From Agrostemma githago (Eukaryota; Streptophyta; Magnoliopsida; Caryophyllales; Caryophyllaceae): a DNA stretch of 64,000 nt. This document shows, in pieces, positions 1 to 12,549 of the stretch; positions within the stretch are counted from its first letter, which is position 1; each line of letters starts with the position of its first letter. The notes under the pieces are model-generated. The model did not search any database. It had not been told where the DNA came from and was given only the letters and a program-made list of their open reading frames with translations. Position numbers and translations under genes: made by a program. Location of the stretch: assembly GCA_958450325.1 (NCBI GenBank), contig OY288247.1:54501701-54565700 (forward strand), written 5' to 3'.

Positions 1-1634
1 TTAACACGTTTCACTACGACGATCATCCAAAGTCCGTTTAATTCCTTTACGAGTCACGACGGAGGTGGCACCCTTTCGAGGAGCGCCGCCCCAATGTACT
101 CAAGGGCATAACGCGATCGTGATTGCTCATAGTTGAACGCGTAAGACTCCATTTCTAAGATTAGTACGAGATCCGTTGAGGCGAATATCGACATCACATA
201 ATCCTTTAGGATTAGTATCGATGTCGTGACGCGGAGGACTATAATTTCGACATTAATCAAACTTTTCAATCACATAATAGCATATTTCATAAAATCCCGA
301 TAACGGTCTCATAATCGTATAACACACGTTTATGACATCGAGAACCGAGTTGAATTTAAATAATGCAATATTTTTATTTAACTCGGTCAATTATCGAATT
401 CAAACCAATAAAAATGAAACGAATCATGCCTCGTACAGGGGGCACTCGATCGAGTGCCATGGGCCACTCGATCGAGTTGGACCCCAAAGATTGGGCAGTA
501 GCTACTTCGAGGACGCACTCGACCGAGTCCATTCCCTGACTCGATCGAGTGGGTCCTGTAGCCCAGAAATCCGAGAGCTTAAATGCAACATTTGTGCCTC
601 GTCATTTTTTTTTACGACTTTTAGTCGACACGTGTAAAGTCAATAACGTGATTATATTTTTCAAAACCCATGCATATCATATCACTTAAAACGACTTTGA
701 TCGACGGTCTCGCACTATTAATCTTGTGTCGACGACTCTTTAGTCGTATCCGACACATGATTAATTTAGACTCTATTCCTCGAGGTGATAAGTTGGGACA
801 AGGCATCGAGATTCGGGATCGGGCTAGCACCACGTCTAGGTTCCATATCTCCGTCCTCCGTTTAATACACAATATAATGTGTATTTAATCGAAGTTCGTC
901 CGTTTGCACAACTTACGGTCTAGTTTATATTTATTATATACGGGTCCTTTTCTAGTTAACGTTTACCATTCCCTATTCAATTATTCTATTTTATTGCTCG
1001 TTGTACTGTGAATTCCGGGTTGTATTCCGCCCGTGTAATTTGTAATTTATTTACGAGTTTTCTATTATTTGATGTTTGCCATTTATTTATTTAAATGAAC
1101 ATCGCATGCTAAATCACTTTGACGTGAATCAAGATGCATTAAATGACGTAGTTAATCAACAACTCGCATGCTTAGCCCGAAAACGCTGTTTGCATATCAT
1201 TTAATCGTTTTACCTACCGCGCACACACGAACACGAACGATGTCTTAGTAGAGGCCGCCATGTGATATGGGTTGGGTGTCCTTAGTGGGCTTCTCAACAC
1301 GTACCCTCACCCCTTACTCAGAACCTTGGTTTCCGGATGCCCGAAACCATTGGCGCACGAGAGTCATTCTATATACGAAAGCCGGTTTAAACGCAATCGA
1401 TATTGCAATGCAAAGGGACGAGCCCCATAAACTCTAAAATCGAAGCGAGCCGTACTTTGTTTACAGCCCATGACGACATAGAGTGGGCTCGTATGGTTCC
1501 GAATAACCATAAAATTCGGTGGCGACTCCATTTTGACTTAAATTTCGAACCCGAGAACAATCTTACCACGAGATTCATTCGCCTACCCAAACCCGCGCGT
1601 GGCCGCGTCGGGGTGGACCTACGTCATGTCCACA
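1..1634 (+). repeat. 5' LTR, 3' portion only
   Basis: Nearly base-for-base repeat of 8434-10433, including the palindrome cluster, and ending in CCACA just before the primer binding site. About 1.26 kb of this LTR (the counterpart of 7177-8433) lies outside the window. The short reading frames here have mirror copies in the 3' LTR and are not genes. Confidence 0.85.
441..556. repeat. Cluster of four ACTCGATCGAGT-type palindromes
   Basis: GGCACTCGATCGAGTGCC at 441-458 is a perfect 18-bp palindrome. Three imperfect relatives follow near 464-480, 515-529 and 538-556. The matching cluster in the 3' LTR is at 8875-8990. A separate cluster of the same motif lies upstream of the TATA box in the 3' LTR (7572-7681). 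Confidence 0.85.
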
Positions 1635-1637
1635 ATT

Positions 1638-1655
1638 TGGCGACTCCGCTGGGGA
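1638..1655 (+). other. Primer binding site (Tat/Ogre type)
   Basis: TGGCGACTCCGCTGGGGA begins three bases after the 5' LTR. I recall this PBS type from Ogre/Tat elements, where it is assigned to tRNA-Arg. The tRNA assignment is from memory and was not checked. Confidence 0.7.
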
Positions 1656-3467
1656 TACCTGATGTACCACATGTCATCGGGGTTCCTAGGGTGAGACCCG
1701 AAGAGAAATCGTTCGTATATTAGTGTGCGCGCATTAGTTTAATGATTCATGCATAACCCAATTTTGCCCGGGCCGGTTACTTGTGACCGACGTCCCACTA
1801 TACCACGGTGCATTCCTACATGAGTGCGCTAAAGACTTCGATGGCGGAACTCGTCTGGGTTTTGCGGCATGTCCTAAGACCAAATCGTCTTAGCGAGTCC
1901 GTCCCGATTCACGAGAATGCCATCGTTTTTGGTATAGACCCTATTTTGCCCGACCGAGACCTAGTGTAAAGCATACATAAGCGTCGTTGTAATGCTTGCT
2001 TGACTACTTGGTTTCCGTGTCATTTTTTTTTTCAAAAACCGTCATTTCAAAAAATGCATCTTTCCAAAATACCAAATTTTGAAAAACCCAAAATGCTGTC
2101 CGTTTCGGGACCCGTCTTTTCAAAATATCCAATTTTCAATACTCGGAATGCTGCCGAAATTTAGACTGACGATTTGACTCAAAATAGCTTATTTTCTACC
2201 CGGCATGCTGTCCATTTCAAAATTCGAATTTCCGATCCACCATTCGATTTTCGAATTTTCAAATTCCATTTCGATTTTTTTTTTTTACAAATCCTCGAGA
2301 TGCAATTCTCGATTTTCAAATCTTCAGGATCTTATTTTCGATTTTCAAATTTTCGGAAATTTATTTTCGATATTCAAATTTTCAAAATTCCAAATATTCA
2401 ACTTATCAAAAAATAAATAAACTCGGCCCTGTCGGCATGCTGCCAATTTCAAAAGACGGGATCACCTCCACAATTTTCAAAACGCGAAATTACTCGCAAC
2501 CATTCTAATATTTCAAAATGCCCGGTCCTATTGGCCCACTGCCAATTTCAAGACTGCCCTCTCAATTTTCAAAATTCAATCATTTTTCAAAAACCTTCCT
2601 TATTATAGGACCTACCGTAATTCGTGTGTCGGGTCTTTTCGTAATACGTCGAAGGTCTTTAGCGTCGAAACTCCGTCGATCCTACATCACGGGTTTCTTC
2701 CCCATCCTAGTCCGCCTTTTCCTAAAGGCATAACCGACCAACACGAGTCATACACTCGTAACTGGAAGGTTAGTCTGAACACTCGAGTCCTAACTAGAAA
2801 GTCACACGCGATCTTTCCCTCCGACAGGACGGTCCCCACGACCTTTCCTAGGGGAATTTTGCCCATCTTTCAATCTGTAAGTCGAGTCATCCCAATTCAA
2901 GTCCTTTAACTTAAGGGTCTACCCTAATCACAGGGTCTATCCTTATTCAAGTCAAGTCAAGGGTCTCTAGCGTCGAAACTCTGCCGATCTTACATCGCGA
3001 GTTTTTTCCCTTACCCCGTCTGCCCTCCTCGAGGCCGAGTCAACCTTTTACAAGGCATAGCCCTGTAGCGAAAGGTTCGTGATCCTTACGTCTAAGGGTC
3101 ACTCGTCCGACACTCGAGTCTTAACAAAACCTTCAATCTCACTCGGGGGCTACCCTTCAGCAGAGCGATCAGTCACGGTTGCTCTAAGGGTCATGTCTTA
3201 CACGTGTTGTCTCACATATCCTGCTTTTGAGTCACTTAGATGTCACACCATCTGAGTCCTACAAGAGTCCTTGGTCTCACTTGGGGGCTATTCACCGACG
3301 GGGCGATTAATCACAATCACTCCGAGAATCGTACCCTACATATTTGTCTTAGGAGAGTCTAACCCGAGTCAAACCAGAGTTGTCTCTCCTCCCGCGCTAT
3401 TTCCTATGCCTTGGTGTATTCAAGTTCCGAAGCAACATTTCTGATTACGTGGGTATTCTCGCAGAGG
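1656..3467 (+). other. Long untranslated leader of the gag-only element
   Basis: No credible gene. 2030-2600 is low complexity, rich in TTTTCAAAA-like words, which yields spurious short frames. 2640-3400 holds loosely repeated CGAGTC/GGTCT segments. Two PPT-like GGGGGCTA strings (near 3146 and 3284) each follow a TCACT(C/T) word. A pyrimidine tract ending in CAG lies just before the Gag ATG and could be a splice acceptor, which I cannot prove. Confidence 0.6.
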
Positions 3468-4358
3468 ATGGCATCCACAACCGGGAATAGGGAGATGGAA
3501 AACATCATTAATGAACTGAAGGCTTTGCTAGAAACCATGGCTAGTAAGCAGGCCATGTTTGAAACCCGACTAGGGTTCATAAGAGCCGACCAAGAGGCCT
3601 TGGATGCTCGTCTAACTGTCGTTGAAGAACAAGACTTCAATTACGGGTCGGTAAATACTGGGCCATTTGCCAAACTGATCAGCACGGTGCGTGAGCTCGA
3701 ACAACAGTTCCATGCCTCCCAAGAGAACAACATCCGAGTTGAAAACTCCCGAGACTATACACCCATTAGTGAGAAACTACCAACAGATCTCAATCTAGAA
3801 GGGTTACCCATATTCGAAGGGACGGAGGATCCATTACTACCCTCCGAGCTTTCAAGGTGTTTATGGCGATCAAGGGGGTCAAAGCCGACATGTTCATCAA
3901 TCTGTTCGGCACATCCCTCGGGAAATATCCAAAAGCCTGGTTCTATAGGTTTAATACAAAAAGATTCCTCACTTGGGAAGATGTGGCTACCGAGTTCGCT
4001 AAAAACTATTCTGATAATACTGATAATACTGAACTTCAGACTACCATGCGGACTTTAGAAGTCATGGCCCAAGATCCAACAGAAGGTTTCACCAAATACC
4101 TTCAACGTTGGCGGGCTGAGAGTGTTAAGCTGGTAGACAAGCCCAGCGAGAAGACACCAGTGGAGGCATTCATCAACAACCTTCTACCCTCCTACCGCGT
4201 CCATCTTAGGTATGTCGGCATTTCAAACTTTGTAGTGCTTACCTAAATGGGCACTAGGATTGAAGACGATCTTCGACATGATGAAGATTTGGGTAAAGCT
4301 TCTACCAAAGGCTATACTGGACATCCATTTGAGTCCTTAGAAGCCGATGATTACTGAC
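3468..4358 (+). pseudogene. gag: Ty3/gypsy Gag remnant (Retrotrans_gag-like)
   Basis: This would encode the structural Gag protein that forms the retrotransposon particle. The frame opens at ATG 3468 with a helical N-terminus (MASTTGNREMENI...) and reaches IFEGTEDP. A one- or two-base frameshift near 3840 then moves the reading to the frame starting with FMAIKGVKADMF. The shifted frame carries the usual Retrotrans_gag core: a YPKAWFYRF-like stretch, then FLTWEDVATEFAKNYSD, then a DPTEGFTKYLQRWR-like segment. A stop follows VVLT near 4244, and similarity continues briefly as TRIEDDL to about 4358. No zinc knuckle and no protease follow. The family is clear, the exact clade less so. Confidence 0.75.
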
Positions 4359-7160
4359 AACCTCATCCCAGAGTCCAGATTTGATTTAAGTCCGAGTCTG
4401 AGTCCGAGTCTAGGATGTTCTATTTCTTTCAATTCCGATGTCAGAGTCAGAGTCAACTGTATTCTGTCCTCTTTCCAAAATTCAATAAAATCAACTTTTT
4501 AAAACTCTCATATATGCTTCCTTATGTGTTTCCGAGAACATGATGAACACCATCAGACACTGTGAGCACACGCACGTGACTATTATAGGCACATCTATAA
4601 TGACTGCAGGAACTGAGACCCGTGTTTTCCTTTCCCTGTTCCATGTCTGGTATAGAAAGCCACATAACTACCCATAGCAGGAGCGGTATCGAATCCTATG
4701 ACAAATCTAGGTAGTCTCCTAGTTTGGGTTCAGGACGAAAGGCAAGCCCATTTCCCACGATAAACACCCCTCCAATAAGACCGACCAATCCCTACCTTAG
4801 GTTTTGGTCTGATCAGAAGAAAAAAGAAGCATCGTGACTCAATAGACGAGATGCCAAAAATACCCAACTTGGGATGATGCTCCCACCAAGCCTGCTCGGA
4901 ATTATGATGACAATACCGAGATCCAAACCACCATGCTTACAGTAGAGTACTCCACCGCGAGTTGCACTCACCAACTAGGCTTATACCTTACAAAGGTTTA
5001 GCTCCACAAGCCTAATCCAACCGATGGGCCCACCCCCATATCCACCCACAACATCAAAGGGAGGGATAGCCGTGAAAAAAAAAACTGGACAAAAAACAGA
5101 AGTCCAAAGAAAAAAAAGCAAAAGGCCGAAACAAAAGAGCTGGCCATGACCAAAAAAGAACTATCAACATCCCTCGACCAGATACGATCAATCCCTTGAC
5201 CGGGACACAGTCAACTCAAGTGAAGGATCCCACGACCGGGGCTTAGAGGTCAACCCAAAAAAATAAAAAAAAACAAAAAAATTCAAATACCCATGACCGT
5301 GGTCAACGTTCAACTCAAGTGAAAATCCTTTGACCGGGGTACGGTCAATTCAAAAATTATCAATGCCTATATCGTCCAATAGAGAAGAGACAATCAAGCT
5401 GGTCAGCTAACACCACACTTAGCCTTCCCACATTGCAACCCTCAAGACCTTCTCGAGACCTAGACTAAGAGACAGCCCGGAATTTTGAGGATTCAAGCTC
5501 CATAGGATACCCCTAACCATTAGGGCCAGACATGGAAATCAGATCCCGCATTATCAACCTACCGCGATCGAAGTTCGAGTCATTTTTACTCGACTTCCCC
5601 CTTTCCTACCACATTACAATACCTTACCCTCGAATCCTTAGCTCCACAAAATCAAGCTCCAGATTTCGAATCATCAAAGCCAATTGCGACCTAGCTCCAC
5701 ATTTCCAAAAACATCCAAACCAGTTACCAACCCCAAACACGGGAACTCAACCTGCGGTCGGCATAAAACATGCCCAAATAGTTCACACCACCTCTGGGGG
5801 CTACCCCGGAGAATGCTCACAGTCACGGGATCAACATCCTAACTGTTCTAGCCCTTTGATCAAGACATCATTGGGAATTCACCTAGCCTACACCATCGCT
5901 ATGGCTAGTTACACACAAAGCCCTAATAAACTAGGCACCATAATATATCTTCCAATCCACTGAACTACGGCTTGGTTTGATTTCACTACACGTGAATACG
6001 TAGGCAGCCCTTCAAACAAGGGCACAACCACCCACATCGACACAAATATAAAAAAGCACCAACATTCCTATCACGACACTGTCATGTTCTCAATAGCTAG
6101 CTTTGTCGTCTTGGGGGCTTCTCTTAGGCATAAGACTCCCATCCACTCACATAATCCAAATGATTTTCAAAATCTAGCCTCCTTTCTATAGACTGTCCTA
6201 GTACTCGGCTCAGTCGAAGACGAGAATCTGTCGGGACTCGATCCGACACCCACCTTGGGAATGTACCCCAAAACCAAAAATTCAAAGAGTACTAGCCTAC
6301 AACACTGTTACTGCTGCAGTCCTCCTATAACGCATCTTTCCCGTTCCGATGTTCGACCGTGTTGCCACTCGCCCAGGCTGCGGAATAGCGCAGCTTAAGA
6401 GTCTTGTCATCTTAGGTGGCCCACCCCCTACCGAGTCACAGTCCAACCCCTGCGAGATACCAAGTCGTGTCTGTCAACTCGTCCGGTCACGTCCAGAGTC
6501 GAGTCTGTCGATATGTTTCTCCCTTCAAATTCTCATTTTAAAAATTTGCAAAATTTAGCCATTTGAGAAAATCCTTTTCGACAAGGTCAAATTTCGGTCT
6601 ATTTAAACTGCAAATTTCTTTTCTTCCCCTTTCAATTTGAAAACCTATCTCCTAGCACGTGAGTTGCTTTCAGGACTTCCATTTCAAAACTAAGCAAAAA
6701 TCATTTCCCTCAGCGCAAACAAGTCTATAGATGCTAACTGCATTTCCTATGTGCTATCTTGCTATATACTATGCCTGCTATTTCTGCCTATGTATCTAAC
6801 ATTTCAGGTGTCAGCTAGTGCTTCCCAATGGAACACCAAAAGCGGCAAGACGTGATGTGTCGGCATACGGGTACACCCAGGAGTTCAGAAGCAAGTCCCC
6901 ACGCAGCTACTTTACTCCCCAGCATGAGTCGGTGTTTCACCTAAATATCACATGCAATTACAGGTACACCTAGGACTTCGAAAGCAAGTCCGACTCCCCA
7001 TAAAGCTATCACCATCAGGACAGGTATGACCCTCTGCTTATGGCTGGCGAGCCCTTCACACAAGTCTAATGGACTATAAACGACCCGACTGGAAGGCTGC
7101 CAGGTCGTAATCTGCGATTGGCCTGGTAGCTACTCTGACTTTCGCCTTGTCCAAGCCTCA
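4359..7160 (+). other. Internal region without pol in the gag-only element
   Basis: No reading frame here resembles a retrotransposon enzyme on either strand. 5170-5360 holds imperfect repeats built on GACCGGG...GTCAACTCAAGTGA. 5961-6010 carries a conserved Tat 3'-UTR motif. PPT-like GGGGGCT strings recur near 5797 and 6114. The 143-residue frame at 5532-5963 is low in any recognisable pattern and I do not call it a gene. Confidence 0.6.
5961..6010 (+). other. Conserved Tat-lineage 3'-UTR motif
   Basis: TGAACTACGGCTTGGTTTGA, then a short variable stretch, then ATACGTAGGCAGCCC. A clear match in the same order is at 32161-32212, downstream of a Tat integrase. I recall the motif as typical of the 3' region of Tat/Ogre elements. 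Its function is unknown to me. Confidence 0.65.
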
Positions 7161-7176
7161 GTCAGAGTGGGGGCTC
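7161..7176 (+). other. Polypurine tract
   Basis: GTCAGAGTGGGGGCTC sits directly before the TG that opens the 3' LTR. It is the expected primer site for plus-strand DNA synthesis. Confidence 0.7.
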
Positions 7177-7571
7177 TGTAGACACCCGCATTTTGCCTGC
7201 TAGTGTCTATAGCAGTTCCCGACAAAACACCTGATGATGATCGGACGTAAACGTGACTTAATACGCTCGAATACGGACTCGGAATCAATAGTATCCGACG
7301 TGGGCATTTAGCGGAGTGCAAATCTCTCAAAACCGACCTCAAATCCAGGCCCAGTGGGCCGTTTCCAATAAAATGAGACTAATTTGGGTCAAAACCGTCA
7401 CCGGAAATAAAACCGTCTTTTAGCGACCGAGTCAAAACCCGGTCGAAGTCGAATCCCAAGACGAACCAGCCTCACATTATGTCCAAATACACAAAATGAA
7501 TCAAGTCACAACAACCAAATCATTCAAAAAAGGTCAACAAATCATTCCTAAAATATCTCATCCTAATTGAT

Positions 7572-7681
7572 CTACTCGATCGAGTGGATTGACCCACTCG
7601 GTCGAGTGGAGCCTCAAAAAACGGATCAGATTCGTTTTCAAAGGCACTCGACCGAGTGCACTAGGGCCACTCGATCGAGTG
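7572..7681. promoter_or_regulatory. Four palindromes just upstream of the LTR TATA box
   Basis: CTACTCGATCGAGTGG (7572-7587), CCACTCGGTCGAGTGG (7594-7609), GCACTCGACCGAGTGC (7644-7659) and CCACTCGATCGAGTG (7667-7681) share the core ACTCGRYCGAGT. The last ends about 22 bp before the TATA box at 7704. The placement suggests a binding array for a dimeric protein; that is inference. Confidence 0.6.
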
Positions 7682-7703
7682 ACCCTAGGTCGTGGGGTTC
7701 TCC

Positions 7704-7710
7704 TATAAAT
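7704..7710 (+). promoter_or_regulatory. LTR TATA box
   Basis: TATAAAT lies in an otherwise mixed-composition stretch about 530 bp into the LTR, directly after the palindrome array. It fits the U3/R border. Confidence 0.6.
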
Positions 7711-8050
7711 ACCCCATCAACCCATCACATTATACAACTTTTTTTCCATCATACTTTTCAGCCATCACTACTTCAAAAACCCTCACATTTTCGTCCATCA
7801 TTTCACCTTTAAGCATTCACCATATACACATCCTCTCTACATAAACTCACATACAATCAAAACTCGAGATCAAAACTTGCCAAAGACCCGAGAGCATCCT
7901 CTTCCTAACCAAACACACCCTAACTCACCCTACATATCTCGACACTCCCGCGCACACGCCGCTACTACGAGTTCGTTTCCGAGGCCATTTAAGCATGTAG
8001 GTTGAGGGTGTCATCAAACCCCGTTTCTTTTTCTCCCTTCTCTTTTTAAC

Positions 8051-8262
<212 letters not shown>

Positions 8263-8874
8263 TAACACTAACATTTTTAATTCTGTTACTAACTTTTATT
8301 TTTATGTATACTAACTCTCTAATCTAACATTTTATTTATACACTCTAACCACTAACATTAATTATTTATTTACACTTCGTCATTAACATTTTAATACCGT
8401 GTATATATATAATTATATAATATTAATTCGGATCTTAACACGTTTGACTACGACGATCATCCAAAGTCTGTTTAATCCCTTTACGAGTCACGACGGAGGT
8501 GGCACCCTTTCGAGGAGCGCCGCCCCAATGTACTCAAGGGCATAACGCGATCGTGATTGCTCATAGTTGAACGCGTAAGACTCCATTTCTAAGATTAGTA
8601 CGAGATCCGTTGAGGCGAAAACCGACATCACATAATCCTTTAGGATTAGTATCGATGTCATGACGCGGAGGACTATAATTTCGTCATTAATCAAACTTTT
8701 CAATCACATAATAGCATATTTCATAAAATCCCGATAACGGTCTCGTGATCGTATAACACACGTTTATGACATCGAGAACCGAGTTGAATTTAAATAATGC
8801 AATATTTTTATTTAACTCGGTCAATTATCGAATTCAAACAAATAAAAATGAAACGAGCCATGCCTCGTACAGGG

Positions 8875-8990
8875 GGCACTCGATCGAGTGCCATGGGCCA
8901 CTCGATCGAGTTGGACCCCAAAGACTGGGCAGTAGCTACTTCGAGGACGCACTCGACCGAGTCCATTCCCTGACTCGAACGAGTGGGTCC
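8875..8990. repeat. Second palindrome cluster of the 3' LTR
   Basis: Counterpart of 441-556. The first palindrome (8875-8892) is intact, while the last has changed from GATC to GAAC at its centre, breaking its symmetry. Confidence 0.85.
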
Positions 8991-9525
8991 TGTAGCCCAG
9001 AAATCCGAGAGCTTAAATGCAACATTTGTGCCTCGTCATTTTTTTTACGACTTTTAGTCGACACGTGTAAAGTCAATCACGTGATTATATTTTTCAAAAC
9101 CCATGCATATCATATCACTTAAAACGACTTTGATCGACGGTCTCGCACTATTAATCTTGTGTCGACGACTCTTTAGTCGTATCCGACACATGATTAATTT
9201 AGACTCTATTCCTCGAGGTGATAAGTTGGGACAAGGCATCGAGATTCGGGATCGGGCTAGCACCACGTCTAGGTTCCATATCTCCGTCCTCCGTTTAATA
9301 CACAATATAATGTGTATTTAATCGAAGTTCGTCCGTTTGCACAACTTACGGTCTAGTTTATATTTATTATATACGGGTCCGTTTCTAGTTAACGTTTACC
9401 ATTTCTTATTCAATTATTCTATTTTATTGCTCGTTGTACTGTGAATTCCGGGTTGTATTCCGCCCGTGGAATTTGTAATTTATTTACGAGTTTTCTATTA
9501 TTTGATGTTTGCCATTTATTTAATT

Positions 9526-9883
9526 TTTTTTTTTGAACGAAAAGATCATTTCATTAATAAAAAGTCATACGACATCTACAAAATATATCGAAATTGAACG
9601 GATACAATACTATAAAATTTGAGTAAAATAAATTCTCGTAAAAACAAAGATCTCTCACTATGATTTTGAACTCTGCTTCTGCACATCCTCTTTCAATATA
9701 TCGCAGTTTAATGATACAGCTTTTCACAAGAGGGTCTTCGGATCTTCCAATGTTTTGAAGAGAATCGATTCCATCAAACTTGATAGATTGTAGCCGCCAA
9801 TCTGACATAATTTGAGACACCATATAAAGAACGATTGTGGCACTGATCTTCCGCGTCCTCTCTACTATCATAGACGATTGAAA
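9526..9883 (-). mobile_element. Short insertion in the 3' LTR, LINE-like 3' end
   Basis: Absent from the matching place in the 5' LTR (near 1090). Read on -, it ends with an AATGAAATGATCTTTTCGTTC-like stretch followed by an A run, as plant L1 tails do. A 105-codon frame on - has no RT motif. No clean target-site duplication is visible, partly because the two LTRs also differ by an 11-bp indel here. A retrocopy of a transcript is the alternative. Confidence 0.5.
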
Positions 9884-10433
9884 TCACTTTGACGTGAACA
9901 TCGCATGCTAAATCACTTTGACGTGAATCAAGATGCATTAAATGACGTAGTTAATCAATAACTCGCATGCTTAGCCCGAAAACGCTGTTTGCATATCATT
10001 TAATCGTTTTACTACCGCGCGCACACGAACACGAACGATGTCTTAGTAGAGGCCACCATGTGCGGGCGGGGTTGGGTGTCCTTACTGGGCTTCCCAACAC
10101 GTACCCTCACCCCTTACTCAGAACCTTGGTTTCCGGATGCCCGAACTATTGGCGCACGAGAGTCATTCTATATACGAAAGCCGATTTAAACGGTATCGAT
10201 ATTGCAATGCAAAGGGACGAGCCCCATAAACTCTGAAATCGAAGCGGGCCGTACTCTGTGTACAGCCCATGACGACATAGAATGGGCTCGTATGGTTCCG
10301 AATAACCTCAAAATTCGGTGGCGACTCCATTTTGACTTAAATTTCGAACCCGAGAACAATCTTACCACGAAATTCATTCGCCTACCCAAACCCACGCGTG
10401 GCCGCGTCGGGGTGGACCTACGTCATGTCCACA

Positions 10434-11265
10434 ATACCTAACAAGGCTTTTAAGATATACTACATCTACCATGCTTTTTAAATTTCACCCACTGTGCAAA
10501 CCTATGAAGCTTACTACTTTGATGTTTGCTGATGATCTTCTCCTTTTTTTGCAAAGGGGAAATTCCCTCTATAATGATTCTGTTAAGGACTTTTACACCT
10601 TTTTCTGCTGCTTCAGGCCTGAAAATGAGAAAGGGAAAGTCTAATGTGTATTTTAATGTGGTCTCAAACATAACTAAGGCAGAAATTATCTAGGTTTGTA
10701 GATGTGCAGAAGGAAGATTATCATTCAAGTATCTAGGAGTCCCAATCCAGCCATCTAAATTGTCCATACTGGAATACAAACCTCTGGTCACTAAGGTTGT
10801 TGAGAGGATTAGAAGATTGGGAGCTAGAAAATTATCATATGTAGGGAGACTGGTTTTAATTAAGAGTGTGCTAGCCACACTACATTGTTACTGGGGTTCT
10901 ATCTATATCATCCCTACAGTAGTTATGAAACAAATAGATAGTATTTGCAGGAATTACCTTTGGGAGGGGGTGTGGACTACCATAGAACACCCTTGGTCTC
11001 ATGGGACAAGGTCTGCAAACCTAGCAAAGAGGGATGGTTGAACTTGATTCAGAACCGTGTGTGGAATAAAGATGGTATTGGAAAGATGACCTGGTGGATT
11101 ATCAATAATCAAAATAAGCTTTGGGTACAATGGGTCCATCATGTGTACTAAAAAAGTAAAAAGGTCGGAATTGGAATGAGTATCAACCAACCAGTGACAC
11201 CCGTTGGGTCTGGAGGAAGATTTGCCATGCAAGGGACCTTCTAAAGCCAGGATATGATGTTAATC
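10434..11265 (+). pseudogene. L1-type LINE, RT C-terminal part (first half)
   Basis: This is the tail of a non-LTR reverse transcriptase. The region reads FHPLCKPMKLTTLMFADDLL near 10485-10545, which contains the RT active-site FADD box. After a frameshift and stops, the frame from about 10730 reads YLGVPIQPSK and then an RRLGARKLSYVGRLVLIKSV stretch typical of plant L1 RT C-termini. It is cut at 11265 by the LTR beginning at 11266, and the same protein resumes at 28868. The LINE's 5' part is not in the window and is probably beyond the gag-only element. Confidence 0.8.
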
Positions 11266-12549
11266 TGTAACACCCGCTATTTTCCTAGGGCCGTTAATTA
11301 TTCTGTTGTGACTCCGTCATGACTCTGTGTCAATTTCGCCTTCTGTTTCCTTCATCTTTCTAAATTCTAATTATTTTGAGTCAAATATTTTTTTATTTTC
11401 ATTACAAGATTTTAATTATTTTATTTTTCTATCATAAATCTATTTATTAAGCTTTCATCGGAAACTATTCATTTATTTCGGGAAGAATCTCATTTTTCTA
11501 CGAATTATTGTTTTAAGATAGGATTTGAGTTATTTATTTTTCTAAAAACGTCCAAACACGTTTATATAATATTTCTAACTTAGAAAGGGATTTTATTTAT
11601 GAAAATTTATCATTTAATGATTTTATTACGAAGTCTCGTAAATAATTATTTTCTAACGCGGGGTTTACTCGAATTGCTTTGAATTGCCTTTAATAATTTT
11701 ACGATCCTTATTTTTACTAACCTAAGTTTATTTTGGGACTCATGTTTACTCATTTGAACCATGACCATGTCACACATATATACACACACCACCTTTACAT
11801 TTTTATAATGTTTCATTTTATAAACATATAGTTTAAGGTTTTAGATATTTTCTTCCTCTCATTTAATCTTCTGACTCATACAAACTTTTCATTCCCATTA
11901 TTATTCATCAACTTTGGCCAAGATTTTCATGTGCATTTGCCCTTATTTTTATCAATTTTAAAAGGCTACATTCATGCTTAAACTCTTCACATTTTTATTC
12001 ATTCATTCACCAATTAATTCAAGACAAAAATATTCCCTCTTTCCCCTGAAACTTTCTTCAAAAAGGCCATTTCAAACTAAGTTCTGCCCAAAATTGTATT
12101 AAGGCATCCATCTCGATGTATTATTTTTCTCTTCTTTCGTTCCTCTTTCCGTCACCTTCGTTAAGGTAATCTATTTCATTTCCAATCGTTGTCACCATAA
12201 TTTTTTTCAGCGATCTTATGGTATTTTCATACCGTGGAATTCATTTTTTGAGTCTTCTGAAGCGATCCCACAGAAGACGAATATATCGTAGATTCGGACT
12301 TGGATTAGAGGTAACGACGATGTTACTCGATATTGCATTATTTTATTTGTGTAATTGCATATATATAATTAAAATTTTATTTTTGACAATATATTACGTC
12401 ATGTATATTCTAGAAAAATTTTAAAAGTCGTAAATAATTAAAATTTTATTTTTGACAATATATTACGTCATGTTTCGGTATTTTTACCGCTTTTACGAGA
12501 TTAACGATTAAATTGTTATATTATTTTATAAAATCATAATAATCGGCCT

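Noticed and set aside
5532..5963. 143-codon frame in the gag-only element
   Set aside because: No domain pattern, and it contains part of the run-up to the conserved UTR motif. It is probably a chance frame.
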